The notes beneath the pieces were generated by a model. It searched no databases and had not been told where the DNA came from. It saw only the letters and a program-made list of their open reading frames with translations. DNA of 64,000 bases, from positions 21,402,001-21,466,000 of the forward strand of contig CANUEZ040000024.1 of assembly GCA_948099385.1 (NCBI GenBank). The letters are read 5' to 3'. This DNA comes from Fasciola hepatica. Taxonomy: Eukaryota > Platyhelminthes > Trematoda > Plagiorchiida > Fasciolidae. This document shows, piece after piece, positions 10,701 through 22,256 of this stretch (within the stretch, counting starts at the first letter, position 1; the number at the start of each line of letters is the position of its first letter). The position numbers and the translations under genes are program-made.

Positions 10701-12589
10701 GGTCAGACTGTGTATTCGGTGTGTTAGCTACTAAGGCGTTCTTTGTTTTTCCCTCCCGTGTAGGTCCACTCCCTGCCCATCCTGTATATTCATGCTTTCT
10801 AATTCTACGTGCAACATGATGAGAAATGCAGTGGTCAATGGGGCTTGCCCTGCTGTTTAACGCTGTACGACGATGAGGAGGAGGACTGTCTACCACCAAA
10901 GTTACCGGTGATGACGAGTATTCGAGGGTATGACCTCAGGCATGGTAAGCAAACGCTCCACACCACTCGACCGTCACCAGTGGTGACAGTAATCTCCATC
11001 GTCGTCTGGCTCGTTGCTACACCTGACCTATTGGAACCTTATGTAGTTATCTACCCCAAGTCTCGGGGTCTGGTGGCGGATATTATCCCCATCAGCGCAG
11101 TAGGCCTTGGTGGCGACGGAGTACACCCTTTTTACTGAACTTATGCCCAAGCATGTAGTAAATTTTTCTGAACATTTTGGAACCTAGTGAGGTTTGGAGT
11201 AACTCGAAAAAACGGAGTGCTATGCGTAATGTACAAATGTTCAAGTCATTAACAGTGGTATCGATAAAGGCAGCAAGTAACCTACATTTCAGTTACCAGT
11301 TTACAATTTAACCCTTGCTTGAGAAAGATTACCCGCGACAACCGAAAAGTCGGCTTATTAATATCTCGAGCGACAACACCGATACTGGCTGAAATACTTG
11401 CATACAAAATTTACTGCCTTTGAAGATGCTGTTCAAACCCTTGAGCTGGTAAATCAAACGGGGATGAAATCTGCCCGCGATACATCCTACTGACGACTGT
11501 GCTACCAAACGGTCAAGCCTGCATCTTTGTATTCTTTGCATTACTGATGAAAGTTGTGAGACAGTGTGGTTGTAAACTTGTTCCGACAGAAGAGCATCGC
11601 TGAGAAATAGTAGGAAATTGCCTCATATGGAGCACAGTCAAAATGTATTCGTTAAATCCTAGGAAAAGTTGTGGTCGAAGGGCCGCTGGATCCACTTGGA
11701 AACCGTTTCGAGGCGGGCAAAGACTAACGGGTGATAGCACTATACAAAAAACGAAACAATAGTCCGAACGAAAATCTTAATGCTGATGCCTTAAGCTTTT
11801 CTGCCTTTATAACTCGTGCTTATGAATGAGTACAGAGAAAGAGGAACGCCCATCGCGTAATCCGAAAAATGCGATATTCATGACCACGAAACTTGGAATG
11901 GACAACCACATAAGGCACCCACGGAGCATGTGTGGTAGCGACTTACAGGACAACGGAACGATGTGTACCACCAAACTTGATTGATGGTATAGTGATTAGG
12001 ATACCGACTGCCCTCCGATAAGTTTTCGCATCCACCATCCACTGCGCCCGCACTAGAAACCCATGCGCAGGATACACGCATTTCCGAAAAGACCGAGCAC
12101 AATACCCCTTTATTAAGCCGAACCTGTACTAGGTCATTCACTGGGGTGAGCGGAGAGAAAACTCCACTGGCACCTTCGCCGTAAGCACCGGACAATTCTA
12201 CCTCCCGCGTTGCACCTACGAGAATTTTCGGGTTGGGTGGCTAGCTACTGCGACTTTCCCCAGTGTTTCGCTTCGAGTACCAACCTCCACATTCTACCAC
12301 ATGTAGCTTTTTGTCCTCCCTTTTGTTTTGTTTTTTCTATTTTCCTCCTTGGGGGACCTATGTTGTCAATTCATTTTTAACCCAAATAAAATGGTTTTAA
12401 TCAGTTGTTTGTTTTCAGTTGTCAAAATAATTCATTCATTTTAGAGTACTCTTACACGTTTCTTTCGGTGTCACGTTTGTTCTGCCCGTCAGGTGACCGG
12501 ATGTCATCCACAGGCAATACCATTGGATTCGAGGACTTTGGAACTGTGGTCCGAACCCACGAACGGTCTCAAAGTCACAAAGAACGGCG
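10701..12589. other. No gene recognised
   Basis: The frames here are short and carry no motif. The first 150 bases may be the 3' UTR of the RTE fragment. A stretch at 11.82-11.93 kb weakly resembles the dispersed repeat at 145-250 and 3286-3412. Confidence 0.4.
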
Positions 12590-12850
12590 CCGTTTATTTA
12601 CTCCACTGGCGTTATCACAGATGACATACTCGTTCGCTTGCCAGACTCTAGTGATCCGCAGATTACACCCTATCACTTGTTTAATTGTACGTTTCGCGCA
12701 CGCGGCAACTACAAGCGCTGCTTCCAACACACTTCCTCGGAACACGCCAGCGTGCAGTCTCTGTACTCAGGCCCTGTGGGAATACACGCGGTTGGCACTC
12801 CACGGTCTTTTCTCGTTGACTTCCTCGACGAACGTGATCGCAGAAGCTGA
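12590..12850 (+). other. Unidentified open stretch, possibly protein-derived
   Basis: One frame stays open for about 85 codons and reads like ordinary protein (GVITDDILVRLPDSS, PYHLFNCTFRARGNYKRC, AVGTPRSFLVDFLDERD). It contains two cysteines and has a non-random look. I do not recognise the family. It sits just upstream of an RTE linker fragment but does not resemble the matching part of the RTE copies above. It could be a decayed exon, part of an unknown element, or chance. Confidence 0.25.
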
Positions 12851-12889
12851 GGGAGTGTGCCCTGTAGTAATGGCAGAGGATTAATATTT

Positions 12890-13290
12890 GAAAAAGCGGC
12901 GATTGGCAGGCTACAGTCACAATATTTTTCGTCTGGTCAGAAATATCGGTCCACGAAAGCCAAGCATTAGTGAACTGACCAAACAGACGAATGGACTACC
13001 GATTCAAACGCAGGAGCTTCGTCTAGTTCGTTGGGTGCAGCATTTCGAGAACCGGTTTAGTTGGCTTTTATCCATGACAGGTTTGATAAGTAGCACGAGG
13101 GGTACAGCTTCAGTTATAGATAAAAATCCTCTGACAAAGGAGGAGGTTCTCTGTGAGATAAGCTATCTTGAACGACAAGCCCACCGGACCGGATGGATTT
13201 CCTCCATTTTTAAAGGCGAGGGCCCAACATTGCTACTGAAATTGAGAAAACTCCTTCATTTGGTAATTACCCTTGAGCGATAGGTAAACA
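12890..13290 (+). mobile_element. RTE linker/RT-start fragment
   Basis: The open frame carries HNIFRLVRNIGPRKPSISEL, then LRLVRWVQHFENRFSWL and EVLCEISYLERQAHRTGW, ending in a leucine-rich LLLKLRKLLHLVI. It aligns in order with the linker and first RT block of copy 2 (NLFHLIRGTGPRKPSVSEL and following, 8770-9120). It is truncated at both ends and has no RT catalytic residues. Confidence 0.82.
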
Positions 13291-14472
13291 TTTTCCAAGA
13301 GTTGGTGTCAACCGGTGATCAGTCTGTTTGTATCGACTATACAAACCAAGTAGTGCAAACACATTGGGACATTGTGTGGTATTGTTACGGAAATGAGGTC
13401 GCTATCGATGTAACAGAGGATATAGCTGTCAATCGTTCTCGTATCTTCATGTTAAGATTAATGAAGGAATCTGGTGGGTGTGTGAAGTCGTGTGCTAAAA
13501 ATGATAGTTTATCTGCGAACAACTTACTACGTTAGTCACGGTTCATGTTCACAGTAACCAATTCGCATGAACATCTTGGTGAAACACCCAACGGAAACGA
13601 AGAATGGTTGTCTTAGGACGAGATACAAAAGGAATGCATACTTGGTGGTGCAATATCAAACAGGCAGCAAACACCAACATCGAATGGGAGAACTGGGCAA
13701 ATGCGTCTTTGCTGGGATGAATTCTTAGTACAATTGCCATATCAAGCACGAAGCTAGAACGGAATAATTTTAGTTGACTTTGTTATTTAGCTTTTCTAAA
13801 TGTCATCCTAAACCACGCCCTCAGGTAGCAAATGTTATTAGGACAATAGGAAAAGCACCAACTCACAAATTTCATGTTGGCAGATATTTCCTTGAGTGAG
13901 AGAACCGCCTCTCGAGAATATCTTTTCCTCGTTGATTTGGAGTCCTCAGAATGCTTAACGCTTCCATCATTTATCGGGTAGACAGCTTTCATCTGGGTTG
14001 AAAGTTCAGACCAGGATCCAGAGTCAGATACACAACTCGGCGCTCAACCAGCCAGCCAGACGACTCACCTACTCGAACCAGTAAAACAATTTGCCAGCTC
14101 ACATATCTTTACACAGGGCATAAAAAGACCACCACCACAAAATCAGCACGAGTGTCCCACTGAGCATCACTTAAGAGTCTCCTGAGTGTCCTCTCTACCG
14201 TTGTAGTGCCACCGATACAACACACAATGACAAAGACTGACAAATTTGTTTATTTGAACAGTTACCATTTCTGGTGGCGCCACTCGCTCCGCCTGTGTAC
14301 GTCGTCTGCACGCCGTTGCGCTCCTCCAATACACACGTTGTCCCACTCCAGCCTTTTTAGTTCTGCTTTGCGCGCTGCCGAGTATATTCACTATCGTGTC
14401 ACAAACCGAGGACCAGGGGCTATAGACTCTATACGGGAGCAGGTCCTGACTTAACTGAGGAGAATCCTAAAC
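13291..14472. other. Probable 5' LTR and leader region of the gypsy element, otherwise featureless
   Basis: No coding motif is visible. The last 300-400 bases before 14473 should contain the 5' LTR of the gypsy element, because a primer-binding site follows at 14473. I could not find a second LTR copy elsewhere in the window to fix its ends. An A/T block GCATAAAAAG at 14118-14127 could be a promoter remnant. Confidence 0.3.
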
Positions 14473-14488
14473 TGGTGAGCCCGAACAA
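14473..14488 (+). promoter_or_regulatory. Primer-binding site, tRNA-Trp-like
   Basis: TGGTGAGCCCGAACAA resembles the 3'-end complement of tRNA-Trp (TGGTGACCCCGAC...) used by CsRn1-type elements, with two early differences. It lies 145 bp upstream of the gag frame, as expected just after a 5' LTR. Confidence 0.55.
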
Positions 14489-14617
14489 CAAATTCAATCT
14501 TCCAAGGGCACTCGTAAGTCCCTCAATCACATATACATTTTTTCCGACATATAAACGGTAAATTCCCGATTTCCGCTACCATATTCATAATATATTTTTC
14601 TCATATCGATATTATAA

Positions 14618-15571
14618 GTGTTTTACGGTTGCCAAATTGGTCTTTATATATCGTTTAACATTTGGTATACCATTGCACTTACGGCTAGCAACGACCGCAA
14701 ACCTGATCCGGAACCGTCCATTTCGACAGTCTCCCTAGCCGTCCCTCAGTTTTTTATTGATAACCCTCAACTCTGGTTTCAAATGTTAGCTGCAGAGTTT
14801 GAATCGCAAAGAATCACAAGCGAGCGAACCTGTTACCTGTGGACTATCGGTCGCCTTCCCCGTGACGTTGCTACTCAGATACGCGACGTAATACTTAGTA
14901 ACAGTTCTTACTCTGCAGTGAAAGAAGCGGTAATCTCTAGTTTTTTGCCGTCAGAATCGCCCAGACTGAAACGGCTGGTCGAAGGGACAGATTCAGGTAG
15001 CAATAAGCCCTCTGCAATACTGAGAGAGAGGCAGCAGCTGGCAGGGAATCTTTTAGAGGAAAACGTCCTTAAAGAGTTGTGGGTACAGCGACTACCAGCC
15101 AATATTCAAGCACTGCTCGAGGTTTCTAGTCACCTCAAGCTCACAGAAGCGGCAAAACTAGCGGACGGTATTATGGAACGGTACCATCCACAAATTACCG
15201 CAGTAACAAACTCGAGCAGCCCCCAGACCACAGCTCCCACTGTAGGAACACACTCCGAGGACACTCCGATAGCTGCTTTTGAGCGGGCTTTCAGACGTCT
15301 TTCCCCTCCTGATTGTTCTCACTGTAGAAACCATAAAACCTATCACAACTCTGACCGATATGAACGTCTCAGAAGCCCTTCCCCTGGAAATCCCGTTAGT
15401 CCATCTCGATCAAAGTACTGTCGACATCACAAACGATTCGGGGAAAAGGCCCTTCGCTGTGAAGCCGGTTGCACCTTCCCAGGTGCCAACACAGGGAAAC
15501 TAATATCCCGACGCGTTCCGACGACTAACGCGGTCGGCAGCCATAATAGCAGTCACTTGTTGCATGTTTGA
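14618..15571 (+). pseudogene. gag: Gypsy (CsRn1-like) Gag, nearly full-length frame
   Basis: Gag packages the element RNA into particles. The first 30 or so residues look like leader sequence; the conserved part begins at about residue 43 (VSLAVPQFF, then NPQLWFQMLAAEFESQRITS). This is the usual matrix/capsid start of CsRn1- and Kabuki-like elements. The C-terminal part has YCRHHKRFGEKALRCEAGC (C, H, C, C at about 15417-15470), a CHCC arrangement in place of a CCHC knuckle. The frame is open for 317 codons, then hits a stop just before the protease, where these elements normally continue. The product could be made in principle, but the rest of the element is dead. Confidence 0.8.
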
Positions 15572-17150
15572 GACTTAGTTTCCAATAACCTAATTCTAAT
15601 TGGCACTGGTGCAGCAGTTAATGTCATTCCAAGGGAGGGGGTGATGCAACGATCCCACCAGTCGAAAGACTCCGTGCTGCCAATGGCACTCCTACTGCTG
15701 CTTACGGCCGTAAGTCACTCACGCTCAACTCAGGACTATGTCGCATAATGGCAGATGTCCCTTATCCCATACTAGGTATCGATCTCCTTGACCATCTTGA
15801 CCTCCTGATCGATGCACGAAGCCGGAGAGTTTTCGACAGGCAGACCTCTCTTTCCGTAGCCGGTTCGTATTCCTCCGTAGATCACATCGCGCCCCTACAC
15901 ATCGGACAGCAGGCCGAACACCCATACGCAGATGTCCTCCCAGCTTACCCGTCAATGCTAGGACAATCTGGACCCCTTCCCTCGGTGACCACCAATCTTA
16001 CCCACCATATTGTCACTAAGGGACCCTCAGCACTTAGCCGACTACGTCGCTTGACACTAGACAAGCTCCGAGTAGCACAGGCCGAGTTCGAACACATGCT
16101 AGAATTAGGCATAATACGCCCGTCCAATAGCCCCTGGGCCTCGCCCCTTCACATGGTTCCTGCACCTAATGGCGACTGGCGCCCCTGCGGTGACTATGGG
16201 GCCCTCAACTAGGCCACTATCCCAGACAGGTACCCCATCCCACATATTGCAGGTCTTACTTCTACCCTGTCTGGTTGTTCTGTTTTCAGCCGAGTCGGCC
16301 TCGTTAGAACCTACCACCAAATCCCGGTAGCAGAGGCTGACATCCCTAAAACCGCTGTCACAACTCAATTCGGACTATTCGAGTTTTTGTGCATGCTTTT
16401 TGGGCCCAGCAATGCAGCCCAAACCTTTCAAAGGTTTATACATGAAGCAACACCCGGTTTGAAGAATGTCTACGTGTACTTAGACGGTATTTTTGTGGCA
16501 AGTTCTTCGGAACAACAGTATATGACACACCTGCGCGCTCTTTTTGAGCGCCTTAGCCGACACGGTGTAACCATTAACCCTACCACGTGTGAAATAGGCA
16601 GGACAATCATCACATCCCTGGGTCACAAAATCTCGGCCTCGGGCATACAGCCCCCGCCTGACAAGGTGGCGGCCATTCGCGACTATCCTGAGCCTCACTC
16701 TTACTGGTAATTGCGCCGGTTTTCTGGCTTGGTTCACTTTTATCGCCGCTTTATCCCACACTGAGCCGAAACAATGCAGCCTCTAACAGACCTTCTACGA
16801 CATGGCGCAAGCTGCTTTTACTCTGATCAAGGAAGCTATCGCCAACATAACGCTTCTTTCACATCCCGATCCTTCTGCTCCCCTGGCATAAGTAACAGAT
16901 GCTTCGGACACGGTTGCTGAAGCAGTGTTGCAGCAATTCCTCAACAATTCATGGCGACCAATAGCTCTCTTCTCCAAGCGTCTCCAGCCTGCGGAATCCC
17001 GATATAGTACGTTCAGCAAAGAACTACTGACAATCTATTTGGGTACCCGACACTTCCGGCACACACTCGAGAGCCAAAAGATCAGTGATCACAGATTATT
17101 AACCACTAGCATGCGCCCTCCAGTCAGTTTCTGAGCGATATTCGCCACTT
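15572..17150 (+). pseudogene. pol: Gypsy protease, reverse transcriptase and RNase H remnant
   Basis: Protease: LILIGTGAAVNVIP near 15590-15635, where the family has DTG; the catalytic Asp is Gly. A frameshift follows near 15725. RT: the frame 15748-16212 carries ELGIIRPSNSPWASPLHMV, then a stop, then FSRVGLVRTYHQIP (first catalytic Asp now Gly) and VYVYLDGIFVASS (YxDD now YLDG) at about 16471-16505. Later, LGHKISASGIQP and a stop at 16708-16710. RNase H: TDASDTVAEAVLQQ near 16890-16935, then SRYSTFSKELL. Both RT metal-binding changes predict no polymerase activity. Confidence 0.85.
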
Positions 17151-17664
17151 AGACTATGTTTCGCGGTTTACTACGGACATTCGACACGTCTCTGGGGCAT
17201 ACAATCCAGTAGCAGACGCCCTCCCACGCGTCCACAATATCGACGACCCACTACCCATGGGCATAGACATAGAAGCAATCGCCGCAGCCGAAACTACAGA
17301 CCCGGAAGTGAAGCAACTCGAAGACAGCAGCTCCCTGGACCCAGTGCCAGTGGCCCTTCCAACTGCGGGCGTAACTATTACCTGCGATGCGTCACAGGGT
17401 CGATCCCAACCACTAGTTCCTACCAGTCTTCGCCGACAAGTTTTTATCAGCCTCCACGACTTATCGCACCCTGGTGTAACCGCCTCAGTGAAACTAGTCA
17501 CCGAACGATTCATCTGGCCTAGCGTCAAACGTGACGTACGTCTTTTGACCCGCGCTTGCCTTCAATGACAACGCGTTAAAATACATCGTCACACCAAATC
17601 CACGTTGGGCACGTTCCTTGAGCCGGACTCTTGCTTCCATCATATGCATGTGGATCTCGTAGTA
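17151..17664 (+). pseudogene. pol: Gypsy integrase, N-terminal half
   Basis: After the RNase H tail (VSGAYNPVADALPRV) the frame 17257-17568 gives the zinc-binding part of integrase. LHDLSHPGVTASVKLV supplies the histidines and RACLQ stops where the second zinc-finger cysteine should be. Past the stop, HHMHVDLV retains the first Asp of the D,D,E triad at about 17652. The gene is cut immediately after this by the BEL/Pao insertion. The reading frame resumes at 30726 once the inserted element and one copy of the target duplication are removed. Confidence 0.85.
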
Positions 17665-17669
17665 CCCCT
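17665..17669. repeat. Target-site duplication of outer BEL/Pao element (left)
   Basis: CCCCT immediately before TGTAACG at 17670; the same five bases follow the 3' LTR at 30721-30725. Five base pairs fits BEL/Pao integration. Confidence 0.85.
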
Positions 17670-17803
17670 TGTAACGACCGGTATGGGAAAATCCCCCTAA
17701 AACCTTTGCAGTAATCTAGTATCGTAGAATATCACGGATAATGGCCTTTTGATTTCGGGATCCGTTGTGAATTTGGCCACGCATTGCTGAAACGTGTGTT
17801 ACA
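17670..17803 (+). repeat. 5' LTR of outer BEL/Pao element, internally deleted
   Basis: Starts TGTAACGACCGGTATGGG and ends GTGTGTTACA. The beginning and the last 100 bases align with the 3' LTR at 30346-30720, but about 241 bp between them are gone (AACCTTTGCA joins directly to GTAATCTAG). This LTR probably lost most of its promoter region. Confidence 0.88.
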
Positions 17804-17835
17804 ATAGATCAATTTGGAACGAGAAAACACACAAA

Positions 17836-19080
17836 ATGCCAAGCAGAGGATGGAAGACATTGGAATCTGGACAGGAAGTAATACGGCAAGTCACTGGGGA
17901 GGTTTTGGGTCCCTTTGATTCTTTAGTTATTGTTAGCTCGCCTAGTCCTGTCAGTGCTAGGTCATGTGTTACTGAGGGCAATATGGATTGTAAGGATGTC
18001 GATCTATATAGACTGAGGATATTAGACCTAGAACAACAACTATTATGGGCTAGACGACAGGCCTAGGAAGCAGAACAGAAGTGTTGGCAGAGGGAGCGTG
18101 ATCATGAGACCAACGACTACGACACTCTCGATAAATCAGGGCACAATAAAATAAGGAACCCCATGCCGGTCGCCGACTATAACACACCGACGATCCATTT
18201 GCCAAGAGTAGAACTGACGGTTTTCGACAGGCGATCCGAACACTGCTGTAAATTCTTCAAGCAGTTCGAAGCGCTCGTCGAAAATAAGATAACCAACCCG
18301 AGCAAAGGCTTCTCTATCTGACTCACTACTGTAGAGGCCGAGCAAGGGAAGCCATCGATGGGAGTACCATGTTCGACCCAGAAAAAGGCTACACCCGAGA
18401 AAGGAAGATTCTAAGGTACCTGTTAGGCGAACCTTTCAAAGTAGCCCGTAACCTAACAGAAGGCGTGATGGTTGAGGCAAAGGGAACGAAGGGCGCTGCC
18501 TACACGATGGCCGACCTGGTGATCAAGATGCAGAACTGTTCAATAGCCCTCGACCATTTAGTTTGCAGGGTTGACCTAGATGCAATGCACACCTTGGAAG
18601 CATAGTCCGTCAACTCTCTCCCGAACTACAGGGTCCTTGGGCGGAAGAAGCGGAACGTATAACCCGAGGCGCCCGGGAGGCTAACTTCAAAGACCTGACC
18701 GAATACTTGGACAGGCAAACCAAGATAGCCGACAGTAGGTTTGGCCGACTCATTTCGGGGCATTAACCGAGCAAACAAGTGTAGTACTAGCCAGGCTCAA
18801 ACCACTGCTCGGTAACAGTCGAAATATCAGCATTGGACCAATGCACATGCCATTTCACTCGATGTCATAGCACAACCAAATTGCAGATCCTGTGGTACTA
18901 GCCATGGCCTACCAGAATGCCCCAAGTTCGTCAATGCCGCAATAGACGGACGATGGGGAATAACGAGGATTGCAGGTGCGTGCTTTATTTGTCTCAACAC
19001 CACGCACCGGGCGGCAGCCTGTAGGACAAGGAACCGATGTGGTTACGAGGGCTCCTCGGGCAGACACCATCGGCTGCTAC
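17836..19080 (+). pseudogene. gag: Outer BEL/Pao Gag remnant
   Basis: Begins ACAAAATGCCAAGC, matching the start of the inner gag at 21030. The first 77 codons are open (IRQVTGEVLGPFDSL, then VDLYRLRILDLEQQLL with heptad character), ending at a stop at 18064-18066. Later segments (RVELTVFD, VARNLTEGVM, MADLVIKMQNCSIALDHL) align in order with the inner Gag but across stops and shifts. A knuckle-like ICLNTTHRAAACRTRNRC survives near 18990-19040. At the gag-pol junction this copy reads arginine (GGCAGACAC at 19057-19065), where the inner copy has a TGA stop. Confidence 0.87.
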
Positions 19081-20603
19081 ATCAGGCGAGAGTAACCTTA
19101 CCCGAGACGAGTACCAAACCCAGCGTTATTTGTTCAACGTCACGATCTGCCAGTAAACCAGTACTTTTAGGCGAAGTGGAGGTGGGAGTAGTGACCCCAA
19201 CTGGGGTGGTCAAAGCGTTGGCTTTCGTTGACAGTGGATCTGACACTACCTTAGCGAAAGAGCGGTTTGCCGACAAACACCGGCTCGCTAAAAGTGCGAC
19301 GTCGTTAGCAGTAAGCACGGTGGGCTGGGCAATAGTATTGACTGCCGGCCGGTTGAAATTGCACCTCTTCTCCTCAGACATCAATGAGCAAATCGAACCG
19401 ACGGAAGCATTCACATTAGCTGATCTCCCCATGTGAGCACCAAGGCCGGTCAACGCAATTTTACCTAGGTGGCCCCACCTGCAGGAAGTAACCATTGTAG
19501 ACTAGGAAGACGACGAAGTAAACCTCCTCATCAGCTGCGAAGTGCCCGGGGGAAAATTGGGTACTTGACCAGAGAGTGGGCAACCTCCAAGCACCTTACG
19601 CCGTACGCTCATCTCTGGGATGGACATTGTATGGTTCAGTAGGGGGACTTGGTTCCGTGAATTATTTATCCGCCGAAACTTACCGCATAGAGTATTGCCT
19701 GCAGCGGCTGTATTAAAAGGAGCTTCACGGCATCGGAGGCGAAAGGCTATCATCGTCTCGAGAGAACCACTTCGCTCTGCAAAATTTGCGGCTAGGAACT
19801 AGGGGCCTTCGAAAACAAGTCGAGGTTCCCTCCCATGTCGTACGCCAGCTGATCCATGGTTCGATAACAGAAACTACTCTCTGCAAGAGCTACTACAACT
19901 GAAAGAATGCTTCTTCCGAGACCAGGATCTATGGGAACGATGTTCAGAGCTATTGAAGCGAAAAGAAGCCCTTGACTAGGCTGAAAGGGTGACTGATAAC
20001 ACCGACGGCCGATGGGGTATTTGGTATCTACCTCACCACCCGGTTATCAACCGCAAGAAAACCAAAATCTGCGGGCGGTGTTCGACTGTGCGGCCAAGTT
20101 CCAGGGAAAGTCGCTAAACGATGGCCTACTACAAGGACCTGACTGGACCACGCCGCTAATCAGAGTTTTGTGCCTTTTCAGAGTGGGTAGAGTGGCCTTG
20201 TCCGCCGACATTAGAGAAAAGTTTCATCAGGTGGAAATACCGGTAGAAGAACGAGGTGCGTTGCGTTTCCTGTTGTGGGAAGAGAACGACCAGGACAATG
20301 CAGTGATAAATTTTAGGATGACCTTCCACCCCTTCGGAGCCATTTCATCACCGTTCTGTGCGAACTAAGCCCTTCGGGAAGCGGCGAACAAACATGGAGA
20401 TCTGGTTCATCGGTCGGTGGAAGATAGCGTCAGCAAAAATTTCTACGTCGACGACTACCTTGGGTCATTCGATGATATAGAATCAGCTCTAGCGCAGTTC
20501 AGGGGCCTGACAAGATTGCTAAAGGATGTCGAACGCTCCAGAAGTGCCCGAGGTCATTTCGTACCACAAGAGGGCCGGAAGAGTTAGAGATCTGGACGGC
20601 TCT
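19081..20603 (+). pseudogene. pol: Outer BEL/Pao pol, N-terminal half (protease and RT)
   Basis: Protease: KALAFVDSGSDTTLAKERF at about 19208-19265, with the catalytic Asp-Ser-Gly kept. RT pieces follow in several frames: FDCAAKFQGKSLNDG, ALSADIREKFHQVEIP (first catalytic Asp kept) and FYVDDYLGSFDD near 20440-20475 (YVDD kept). Stops at 19436, 19503 and 20368 and shifts between them inactivate the gene. The text ends at GGCTCTCCACT, where the inner element is inserted; it continues at 27319. Confidence 0.88.
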
Positions 20604-20608
20604 CCACT
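20604..20608. repeat. Target-site duplication of inner BEL/Pao element (left)
   Basis: CCACT, repeated at 27314-27318 after the 3' LTR. The intact sequence of the inner copy at the same place (23819-23830) shows the site without an insertion. Confidence 0.88.
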
Positions 20609-20987
20609 TGTAACAGCCGGTCGTGGAAAATCCCCCTTTTTCCCTCGCGATTCAGTGTTTTTTCCCAACATCACTCATTTCCATACACTATTGACTTGTC
20701 TTTACGAACTGGTTGTTTTTCTGGACCAATTGTTGTTTGTTCGCGCCCAGAGCGCTATTTTGGCACATCCTTGTTCAGGACCTGCGTGACGCACGTGCTG
20801 TTTGCTCACACGCTGCTATTCGGTTTCTCGTTGTTGAGACTTTGTGATCGTATTATTGAGGTTTGTATATTGTTTACGTCATTGTTTATTTTAATAATCT
20901 AGTATCGTAGAATTATCACGGATAATCGCCTTCTGATTTCGGGATCCGTTGCGAATTTGGCTACGCATTGCTCAAACGTTCGTAACA
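20609..20987 (+). repeat. 5' LTR of inner BEL/Pao element
   Basis: A 379-bp LTR, TGTAACAGCC...TTCGTAACA. By eye it differs from the 3' LTR at one base only (T at 20689 versus A at 27015). It should carry the element promoter; I see no clear TATA box. Confidence 0.95.
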
Positions 20988-21029
20988 ATACTCAATAGAT
21001 CTATTTGGAACGAGGAAAATTCACGCAAA

Positions 21030-22256
21030 ATGCCAAGGAAAGGATCAAAGGCAGTCGAACCCGGACAGGAAGTAATACGGCAAGTCTCTGGGGAGGTTTT
21101 GGGTACTTATGATTCTTTAGCTAATGCTAGATCGCCTAGTCCTGTCAGTGCTAGCTCATGTGTTATTGAAAGCAATATTGATCGTAAGGACGTTGATTTA
21201 TATAAGCTGAGAATAATAGAACTAGAGCAACAGTTACTTTCGGCTAGACTACAGGCGCATGAAGCAGAGAAGTGTACACAGAAACAGCGAGAGTATAGGA
21301 CCAGTGACTTCGACACTTCCGATAGGTTAGAGTGCAATAAGGTAGGGAACCCCACGCAGGTCGCCGACTACAAACCACCATCGATCGATCCGCCTAGAGT
21401 GGAGTTAACGGTTTTCGACGGGCGAGCTGAGCAATATTGCAAGTTTGTCAAACAGTTTGAGACGTTCGTTGAAAACAAGGTAAACGACCCTGGGCAAAGG
21501 CTTCTTTACCTTACTCACTACTGCCGAGGCCGAGCGCGAGAAGCTATCGACGGATGCACCATGCTCGATCCAGAACAAGGCTACACAAGGGCAAGAAAGA
21601 TTCTGAGGGACTTGTTTGGCCAACCTTTCAAAGTAGCCCGTAACCTAATAGAGGGCGTGATGGCAGAGGCAAAGAAAACCAAGGGCGACGTCTACACCAT
21701 GGCCGACCTGGTGATCAAGATGCAGAACTGCTCAATAGCCCTCGACCATTTAGGTTACAGAGCTGACCTAGACGCCATGCACACTTTGGAAGGCATAGTC
21801 CGTCACCTCTCTCCCGAACTACAGGGTCGGTGGGCGGAAGAAGCTGAACGGATAAGCCGAGGCGACAGAGAAGCCAACTTCGAAGACCTGACTGAATACT
21901 TAGACAGGCAAACGAAGATAGCTGACAGCAGATTCGGCCGACTCATCCGGGACAGCAACCGAGCAAACAAGCCCGGTACTAGCCAAGTCCAAACCCCTGT
22001 ACGGGAACATCCAAAGTACCAGCCTTGGACCAACACACACGTCATTTCACGAGATGCTACGGCGAAACCAAATTGCAGATCCTGTGGTACTAGCCATGGC
22101 CTACCAGAATGCCCCAAGTTCGGCAATGCCACAATAGACGAACGGTGGGGAATGGCAAGGATGGCAGGAGCATGTTTCATCTGTCTCAACACCACGCACC
22201 GGGCAGCAGCCTGTAGAACAAGGAATCGATGTGGTTACGAGGGCTGCACGGGCTGA
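21030..22256 (+). CDS. gag: BEL/Pao Gag polyprotein
   Basis: Structural protein that assembles particles and binds element RNA; 408 residues to the TGA stop. I chose the ATG at 21030 (GCAAAATGCC) because the outer copy starts at the same context. The in-frame ATG at 20949 lies inside the LTR. Residues 50-95 (VDLYKLRIIELEQQLLSARL and on) look like a coiled coil. A DUF1759-type Pao Gag domain follows (RVELTVFDGRAEQYCKFVKQ to VARNLIEGVMAEA). Two cysteine/histidine knuckles lie near residues 349 (CRSCGTSHGLPEC) and 382 (CFICLNTTHRAAAC). The frame continues into pol after the stop, so Gag-Pol would need readthrough or the stop is a mutation. Confidence 0.88.
   Translation: MPRKGSKAVEPGQEVIRQVSGEVLGTYDSLANARSPSPVSASSCVIESNIDRKDVDLYKLRIIELEQQLLSARLQAHEAEKCTQKQREYRTSDFDTSDRLECNKVGNPTQVADYKPPSIDPPRVELTVFDGRAEQYCKFVKQFETFVENKVNDPGQRLLYLTHYCRGRAREAIDGCTMLDPEQGYTRARKILRDLFGQPFKVARNLIEGVMAEAKKTKGDVYTMADLVIKMQNCSIALDHLGYRADLDAMHTLEGIVRHLSPELQGRWAEEAERISRGDREANFEDLTEYLDRQTKIADSRFGRLIRDSNRANKPGTSQVQTPVREHPKYQPWTNTHVISRDATAKPNCRSCGTSHGLPECPKFGNATIDERWGMARMAGACFICLNTTHRAAACRTRNRCGYEGCTG

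Noticed and set aside
20949..21029. Upstream ATG at 20949 as the gag start
   Set aside because: It lies inside the 5' LTR. The ATG at 21030 is conserved in the outer copy at 17836 and is a better start.
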